26,406 nucleotides of DNA. It comes from Bacteroidota bacterium (GTDB taxonomy: Bacteria; Bacteroidota; Ignavibacteria; UBA10030; UBA8401). A model generated the notes under the pieces. That model ran no database searches and was not told the DNA's origin. It saw only the letters and a list, made by a program, of their open reading frames with translations. Position 1 is the first letter of the stretch. Each line of letters begins with the position of its first letter. The DNA lies in contig JALNZH010000015.1 of the NCBI GenBank assembly GCA_023229405.1, forward strand, positions 1-26,406. Direction: 5' to 3'. A program made the position numbers and the translations under genes. Shown one piece after another: positions 21,479-26,406 of this stretch.

Positions 21479-23404
21479 CTACATATCAATAATCATACGT
21501 TTGATAATATTCCGATTTTGGTGATTCAAGATGTCTTTTCCTTCGGATGTAAAGAGGAAATCTATTCTCTCCGTATAGAAGTCGGTGATCTTACCCCTGA
21601 CCATTTTTAAGGTGCTGTTAAGGAAATGATTTTGTTCTGTAAATCCTTCACCAAGAATGCCTACAGCCGTCGGAATCCACCGTTCGGGAAACTCACCGGC
21701 ATAGTTGCCGCCTGAACGATACGCTTTGATTTCCGATTCAATCAACATCAACACCGCCTTTTCACCTTCATCAGTATGAAGGGAGAGCGAATGTTCTTGA
21801 AGATAATTGATGATCCGTTCTTTATTCGGAACAATCAACGCAATTGTATATACCGATTGGTTATTATATAGCATTGCTTGTTCAATGTAGGGTGAATTTG
21901 CAACCAATGCTTCCTCAATACCTTCTGGACTGTATTTTTCACCGTCATGACCGATTAATAGACTTTTTTCCCGTCCCAAAACATAGAGAAAATTATCGAC
22001 ATCAAGATATCCAAGATCGCCGGTGTGCAACCATCCATTCCGGATCGTCTGACTTGTCGCTTTTTCATTTTTCCAATAACCGGCCATAACATTCTCGCCG
22101 CGGATTACAATTTCTCCTTGCGTGCCGGTCGGAAGAGAATTTCCCTTTTCGTCACAGATCTTCACTTCAAGATTAGGAACGATACTCCCCGACGAACCAA
22201 GTTTGTGTTTTACAGGAACATTGGCAGAAATAATCGGCGACGCCTCTGTCAACCCATATCCCTGAAACATTGGAATTCCGATCGCATAAAAAAAACGTTG
22301 AAGCTCAATATCCAGCAGTGCGCCTCCTCCAATAAAAAATTTCAATCTCCCTCCGAAACTTTCGCGAATCCTTTTCAACAGGATGTGATCGAGCACTCTA
22401 TACTGTAGTTTCTCCCAGACGTTTCCATATTTTCCCCGGTCCCAACCAATGCCGTTGATTTTGTATCCCAGCGTTAGAGCACGCTGAAATAATTTCTCAA
22501 TCAATCCCCCTTTTTCCTTAATTCCTTTTTCAATGTTTTTTCTGAAATTCTTTGCTAGTGCAGGAACGCTTAAAAGAAACGTTGGTTGTGTTTCCCGTAT
22601 ATTCACCGGAACATTTTTTAAAGTCTCAAACGGTGTTTTCCCGATCTGCACGGATGCCATGCTGGCACCATTTTTCATCAGTGTATAAATTCCGGCGGTG
22701 TGAGCAAAACAATGATCCCACGGCAGAATCAATAAAGAACAGTACTCCTGTGGAATCGGGAGCAGACCGGACGCTTGTTCGACATTTGCCGTATAGTTTC
22801 GGTGCGTTAAAATAATTCCTTTCGGATCCGCCGTCGTTCCAGAAGTGTAACAAATATTTGCGGGATCACTTTCCGATAATGACTGCCAACGGTCTGCCAA
22901 TTGATTGCTATGCGATTGACAAAACTCTTTTCCTTTTTTCAACAGTGCAGCAAATGTCGTTTCGTCCCCGCTCTGTGGGTCGCCATCCAGGATAATGACA
23001 GTTTCCAATTCGGGAAGATCGTTTTCGATGGCGCGGATTTTATGGACATGCCCGCCAGAAACGATGACAAGACGCGTCTCCGAATGCAGCAGGCGGAATT
23101 TTAGATCTGAGAGTTCATCCAATTTAACGGAGATCGGCACATTAATTGCACCAGCATATAATATTCCCAATTCGGCAATCACCCAGTCATTTCTTCCTTC
23201 CGAAATCAGTGCAATGCGGTCCCCTTTGTGAATGCCCAGATTCATTAATCCCCCCGCACAATAGTACACTTTCTCTTTCGCCTCTGCGTATGTCACTCCA
23301 AGGTACGCATCATGTTTTTTTTCACGAAACAAATAGTTGGAAGGAAATGAAGCACAACTCTGTTCAAATAGCTTGGGAATAGTTCTTTGTGGATGATTGT
23401 TCAT
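21479..23404 (-). CDS. Long-chain fatty acid-CoA ligase (AMP-forming)
   Basis: This 641-residue ANL-superfamily enzyme has the AMP-binding P-loop ICYTSGTTADPKG (184-196), A5 YGLTEASP (383-390), A7 WLHTGDLGYLD (458-468) and the hinge VLGREKSLL. A C-terminal LNSTLKMVRGKI carries the candidate adenylation Lys (K600 or K605). Length and layout match FadD15/FAA-type long-chain acyl-CoA synthetases: the fatty acid is activated to acyl-AMP and then joined to CoA on the cytoplasmic side of the membrane. The hinge and following loop (SLLIGHDGEKYSPEGIEEAL) are typical of this branch. The ATG at 23404 follows GAGAG. It is a single gene with its own terminator. Chain-length preference cannot be read. Confidence 0.93.
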   Translation of the reverse strand: MNNHPQRTIPKLFEQSCASFPSNYLFREKKHDAYLGVTYAEAKEKVYYCAGGLMNLGIHKGDRIALISEGRNDWVIAELGILYAGAINVPISVKLDELSDLKFRLLHSETRLVIVSGGHVHKIRAIENDLPELETVIILDGDPQSGDETTFAALLKKGKEFCQSHSNQLADRWQSLSESDPANICYTSGTTADPKGIILTHRNYTANVEQASGLLPIPQEYCSLLILPWDHCFAHTAGIYTLMKNGASMASVQIGKTPFETLKNVPVNIRETQPTFLLSVPALAKNFRKNIEKGIKEKGGLIEKLFQRALTLGYKINGIGWDRGKYGNVWEKLQYRVLDHILLKRIRESFGGRLKFFIGGGALLDIELQRFFYAIGIPMFQGYGLTEASPIISANVPVKHKLGSSGSIVPNLEVKICDEKGNSLPTGTQGEIVIRGENVMAGYWKNEKATSQTIRNGWLHTGDLGYLDVDNFLYVLGREKSLLIGHDGEKYSPEGIEEALVANSPYIEQAMLYNNQSVYTIALIVPNKERIINYLQEHSLSLHTDEGEKAVLMLIESEIKAYRSGGNYAGEFPERWIPTAVGILGEGFTEQNHFLNSTLKMVRGKITDFYTERIDFLFTSEGKDILNHQNRNIIKRMIIDM

Positions 23405-23620
23405 AAACTCTCACTTTTAGTGGCAATTGATGATGGAGGTATGTACCGAGAAATGTCAGGAAAAGCAACGGGTTGAGCGTAACGGGAGCCACAAGTACTC
23501 TTGACATATTTTGAATGAAACGTCCGCATAAGTGGACGTTTATTGGGATCGCGCATGGCGTTAATCTATCGTTTCTTAGTTTCACATCCCATAACTGGAT
23601 GACAAACAAAGGTAATTCTT

Positions 23621-23649
23621 ATGATCAGATATTCCGGATATCATATCAT
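23621..23649. repeat. Near-perfect palindrome
   Basis: ATGATCAGATAT (23621-23632) and ATATCATATCAT (23638-23649) are inverted repeats matching at 10 of 12 positions around TCCGG. The two-fold symmetry is operator-like, and it lies about 220 bases upstream of the acyl-CoA ligase start. It could equally be a small hairpin. No regulator is known for it. Confidence 0.4.
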
Positions 23650-23785
23650 GCAAATTCAAGCAGTGATTGAAACGCGTTAATCATTTTTATGGTAAGAATA
23701 TTTCTCAGCATGCCAATAAGAATTACTATTTTTCATCATCAAGAACAGTTACTCAAAATTGTTTGCACCGGTAAGGGAAGATTAG

Positions 23786-23947
23786 TAGAAGCCATCTTAA
23801 AAATACCTGGTCGTTGTCTTTTCAATCCCACTTTATCGGTAGAGAAATCCCGGTTTTGACTTCAAGTAATAAAACGAGATTCCTCTCTCGACCATTCGGG
23901 TCTTCGTACAGAATTGCAGTAAAATTCATTTTTAGAGATGGCTTCTA
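23786..23947. mobile_element. 162-bp inverted-repeat element, possible MITE or IS remnant
   Basis: The ends TAGAAGCCATCT-TAAAAAT (23786-23804) and its complement with one extra base (23928-23947) match over 19 bases, separated by 123 bases. If the outermost TA is the target duplication, the repeats start GAAGCC, as in TA-targeting elements of the IS630/mariner kind. A small minus-strand frame (23822-23929, 35 residues, starting MNFTAILYEDPNG) lies inside and uses part of the right repeat; I do not recognise it. No transposase is present. The ends differ from those of the 13465-13672 element, so this is another family. Confidence 0.55.
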
Positions 23948-24157
23948 TTTATGATTGATTCTATTTGTATTTCCATGTATGTTATGCCACAGATAAGTAT
24001 TTTTCGCTGGCGCATGCCGCGAATTGGTTCCCGGGATCATTGATTCCGAACACACATCTTCCCTCTTTCCATCCACCGGCACAGCCGGAACATTAAACTC
24101 TTTACATTCAAGATAAAAGCATCCCTTATCGGGATTACTATGTTCATTTGTTTCCAT
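23945..24157 (-). CDS. Doubtful small hypothetical protein
   Basis: This 70-codon frame begins ATG at 24157 (METNEHSNPDKGCFYLECKEF) and ends at the edge of the inverted-repeat element. It contains three Cys and is polar, with no membrane segment or signal. No ribosome-binding site precedes the ATG, no relative is recognised, and the base composition is like the surrounding non-coding sequence. It may be a chance frame. Confidence 0.2.
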   Translation of the reverse strand: METNEHSNPDKGCFYLECKEFNVPAVPVDGKREDVCSESMIPGTNSRHAPAKNTYLWHNIHGNTNRINHK

Positions 24158-24362
24158 TACGAATAAAAAGTGAGAAATGAAATAATTGTTCGGTGTGTGA
24201 TGATGCAGTTCATATTGTCATTTTTATTCTGTCAATTTTTATGAATACAACTTCCCATTCAACGGCAATACATTGTCACAAATTGAATTGTAAAACAGAA
24301 AACCTTTAAAAGATTCTTAAGTAGAGTCTGAAACAATTTTAAATAGGGTGAGCTGATTTTAA

Positions 24363-24692
24363 GATGACTGTAAGAAAAGGAGCGTTCAGTTATTCAATGT
24401 CCATAGAAGAGGAAATCGGAACGGCACTGTCAGTATTTCGACATTCGCAACAATACCCGATCCTTTTAAGCATTCAGCAACACTTAAATATCAATTACCG
24501 GTAAACGGCAGCGTATTATTAAAAGAATATGATGCAATTGGAAGAGAAGTATCAATGCTGGTGAACAATATAAAAGAAACAGGAAGTTATTCAGTACAAT
24601 GGAACGCATCCAGTGTCTCAAGCGGTGATTATTTCTGCCGATTAGTGGTATACGGTTATTCGAAAGTAATAAAAAATTCAGTCGTACGGTAA
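24363..24692 (+). pseudogene. Orphan T9SS C-terminal sorting domain, start-less gene remnant
   Basis: After a TAA at 24360-24362 the frame is open for 109 codons to a TAA at 24690, with no ATG, GTG or TTG before the conserved part. The first 40 or so residues are not recognisable. Then ATIPDPFKHSATLKYQLP aligns with the canonical NYPNPFNPSTTIKYQLP, and the rest follows the full module: VNGSVLLKEYDAIGREV, ETGSYSVQWNASSVSSG, DYFCRLVVYGYSK, ending NSVVR. Substitutions such as PDPF for PNPF and YFCR for YFYR show relaxed selection. The catalytic or binding part of the parent protein is missing. It ends 29 bases before the next gene, a secreted repeat protein that probably carries a similar domain at its own end. 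Confidence 0.82.
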
Positions 24693-24721
24693 TATTACAT
24701 TCACCAATAAAGGGGAAAGCT

Positions 24722-26406
24722 ATGACACAGAAATACGCCGTGTTCTTTTTTGGATTAGTGCTCGCCATTATGAGCATGCCGCTTGCATCACAAACAGTGC
24801 AGCAAAATCTTCCGGTAACGAATGACATTGTCAAAGCGGTGCTTTTTGATTCTACAAGTAACCTCATTTACATTGGAGGCAGATTCACCTATGTTGGGCC
24901 TAATACCGGTCGCGGAGTTGGCATAGATAGTTCAACAGGAAATACGATATCGGGCTTTCCATATGTAAACGGAAATATTTTGGCAGTTATATCAGACAGA
25001 AGTGGTGGCTGGTATATCAGCGGTGACTTTACTTCTGTAGGTGGAGTAGTACGAAACTACATTGCTCACATTAATGCGGATAAAAGTGTAGATAGTTGGA
25101 ATCCGAATGCGGACAATTCTGTTCGTGCTTTGGTGATGTCACCGGATGGTTCGACTATTTATGCCGGTGGCTATTTTACGATTATAGGCGGGCAGACAAG
25201 AAATCGCATCGCAGCTCTTGATGCTTCTACAGGTAACGCAAAATCATGGAATCCGAATGCAGATAACGCTGTTTGGGCTTTAGCGCTTGCCGGGTCAAAT
25301 GTTTATGCTGGCGGAATCTTCACAACCATGGGAGTACAGACGAGAAATCGTATTGCTGCCATCGATACGTCAACAGGTTCAGTCGCAAGTTGGAATCCGG
25401 ATGCGAATTGGTACGTCATTGCTCTTGCAGTCTCACCCGATAGCACGACAATATATGCTGGCGGGTATTTTATTAGCATGGGGGGGCAAACGAGAAATAA
25501 AATTGCAGCAATAAATGCATCAACAGGCAGCATAACAAATTGGAATCCAGATGCAAATGGTAATGTAATTGCTCTTGCAACCTCCGGCTCAACAGTGTAT
25601 GTGGGTGGAGAGTTTTCGACCATTGGCGGACAGACAAGAAATTGTATTGCAGCATTGGATGCAAATACGAACACAAACAATGCGACAAGTTGGAATCCGA
25701 ATGCGAATAACTCCGTCAATGCTCTTGCACTTTCCGGTTCAACAATGTATGCCGGCGGAGGTTTCACAACCGTAGGCGGGCAGACGAGAAATTGTATTGC
25801 GGCAATAGATACTTCAACAGGTTCTGCGACAAGTTGGGATCCGAATGCGGGTGGCAGCGTGAATGCTCTTGCAGTCTCCGATTCAACAGTGTATGCAGGT
25901 GGAAATTTCATAAGTGTTGGCGGACAGACGAGAAATCGTCTCGCAGCAATAAATGCATCAACGGGGGCTCTGACAAGCTGGAATCCGGATATGAACAGTA
26001 GAGTTGATGCACTTGTACTCTCTGGTTCAATACTTTATGCAGGCGGAAGGTTCACTGCTCTTGCTGGTGGAACGGTAGGGAGAAACTACGTTGCCGCCAT
26101 AGAAACATCAACAGGTAATGCAACAAGCTGGAATCCGGAAGCGAATGGTGATGTTTATGCACTTGCAATCTCTGGTTCAACAGTCTATGTAGGTGGAGAC
26201 TTTGCTGTTTCATATAGCTCGCCATCCATTGGAGGTGAAGATAGGAATTACATAGCGGCTATAGATGCATCCACAGGTGCTGCGACAAGCTGGGATCCGA
26301 ATGCGAACGGTATTGTCTATGCACTTGCCATCTCTGGATCAACAGTATATGCAGGTGGGGACTTTAATGTTTTATCAGGCTCGCCATCCATTGGTGATTC
26401 GGATAG
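24722..26406 (+). CDS. Secreted beta-propeller-like repeat protein (delta-60/DUF5122 type), C-terminus cut by window edge
   Basis: The gene starts at ATG 24722 with AAAGGGGAAAG upstream and stays open to the edge (561 codons). A signal peptide (YAVFFFGLVLAIMSMPLAS) is followed by about eleven copies of a blade-like unit, roughly ALA-SGSTVYAGG-F-TVGGQTRN-IAAIDASTG-ATSWNPNAN. The W of S-W-(N/D)-P occurs at 25097, 25247, 25391, 25541, 25691, 25835, 25979, 26129 and 26291, that is every 144, 150 or 162 bases. This spacing and the GG-F...RN-IA pattern match delta-60 repeats, which build propellers. Units 9-11 have longer loops (SYSSPSIGG). Repeats are similar in DNA too. It is probably a surface or secreted binding protein, and a T9SS sorting domain beyond the edge is likely. 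Ligand unknown. Confidence 0.9.
   Translation, partial: MTQKYAVFFFGLVLAIMSMPLASQTVQQNLPVTNDIVKAVLFDSTSNLIYIGGRFTYVGPNTGRGVGIDSSTGNTISGFPYVNGNILAVISDRSGGWYISGDFTSVGGVVRNYIAHINADKSVDSWNPNADNSVRALVMSPDGSTIYAGGYFTIIGGQTRNRIAALDASTGNAKSWNPNADNAVWALALAGSNVYAGGIFTTMGVQTRNRIAAIDTSTGSVASWNPDANWYVIALAVSPDSTTIYAGGYFISMGGQTRNKIAAINASTGSITNWNPDANGNVIALATSGSTVYVGGEFSTIGGQTRNCIAALDANTNTNNATSWNPNANNSVNALALSGSTMYAGGGFTTVGGQTRNCIAAIDTSTGSATSWDPNAGGSVNALAVSDSTVYAGGNFISVGGQTRNRLAAINASTGALTSWNPDMNSRVDALVLSGSILYAGGRFTALAGGTVGRNYVAAIETSTGNATSWNPEANGDVYALAISGSTVYVGGDFAVSYSSPSIGGEDRNYIAAIDASTGAATSWDPNANGIVYALAISGSTVYAGGDFNVLSGSPSIGDSD

Larger units (their letters stand above)
23405..24362. other. About 960 bases without a convincing gene
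   Basis: The acyl-CoA ligase promoter should lie at the left end. A small stem AACGTCC/GGACGTT (23519-23540) follows, then a near-palindrome (23621-23649) and an inverted-repeat element (23786-23947). An 11-bp inverted pair GTAATTCTTAT / ATAAGAATTAC (23612-23622, 23718-23728) also lies here. One 70-codon minus-strand frame (23945-24157) is listed separately with low confidence. The stretch is AT-rich and looks eroded, like an old insertion or deletion site. Confidence 0.6.

Noticed and set aside
23364..23609. 81-codon minus-strand frame upstream of the acyl-CoA ligase
   Set aside because: It overlaps the ligase N-terminus in another frame, has no family resemblance, and the ligase start with GAGAG is well supported.
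24484..24867. 127-codon minus-strand frame
   Set aside because: It lies opposite the sorting-domain remnant and the signal peptide of the repeat protein. Its hydrophobic content is a reverse-strand effect.
25303..25911. 202-codon antisense frame across the propeller repeats
   Set aside because: It is low in complexity and repetitive because it mirrors the repeats of the sense gene. The sense frame has a signal peptide, ribosome site and family match; the antisense frame has none.
1..26406. CRISPR array, tRNA, rRNA, prophage or toxin-antitoxin system
   Set aside because: I saw no regularly spaced direct repeats outside the propeller gene, no cloverleaf-like sequence and no recognisable defence or phage proteins.

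Overview
This 26.4 kb window is a moderately AT-rich bacterial chromosome segment with short intergenic gaps and many four-base ATGA gene overlaps. Two complete secreted proteins and one orphan fragment carry the C-terminal 'PNPFNP-(S/T)-T-T-I' module of type IX secretion system (T9SS) cargo. With the RRM RNA-binding protein, the DUF47-PiT pair and the FG-GAP/ASPIC protein, this points to the Bacteroidota / Ignavibacteria / Kapabacteria part of the tree. That placement is inferred from protein style; no rRNA gene is present to confirm it.

Layout. (1) 1-4439, minus strand: a tightly packed run gltX > DUF6265-like protein (broken by one in-frame TGA) > folB > folK > deoxynucleoside kinase > small membrane protein > family 9 glycosyltransferase (cut by the left edge). 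It links tRNA charging, folate and nucleotide salvage with envelope glycan synthesis. (2) 4532-6506: a TrmH/SpoU RNA methyltransferase (+) converging on a Tat-signal-bearing dipeptide epimerase (-). (3) 6580-8397, plus strand: a phosphate uptake pair (DUF47/PhoU-like and PiT permease) with a possible 11-base-period direct repeat upstream and a strong terminator. (4) 8396-10866, minus strand: a PAS sensor histidine kinase translationally coupled to a YfiR/DUF4154-like periplasmic protein, divergent from a GH9 glycoside hydrolase fused to a CE4-like domain (10969-13452, +). (5) 13465-13672: a 208-bp palindromic MITE-like element with terminal inverted repeats and a 5-bp target duplication. (6) 13684-18862, minus strand: SUI1/YciH, the HrpB helicase and a secreted vanadium-haloperoxidase-type protein. 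(7) 19170-23404, minus strand: RRM protein, secreted FG-GAP/ASPIC protein and a long-chain acyl-CoA ligase, with two clear intrinsic terminators. (8) 23405-24692: about 1.3 kb with no convincing intact gene, holding a palindrome, a 162-bp inverted-repeat element and an orphan T9SS sorting domain. (9) 24722 to the right edge: a secreted beta-propeller-like protein made of 48-54-residue repeats, cut by the window end.

Most genes are recognisable housekeeping or secreted functions. The less ordinary content is the MITE-like element, the second inverted-repeat element, the start-less sorting-domain fragment beside a repeat-expanding secreted protein, the single-stop DUF6265 gene, the GH9-CE4 fusion with an altered metal motif, and the exported epimerase. 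I see no CRISPR array, tRNA, rRNA, intact transposase or recognisable defence system.
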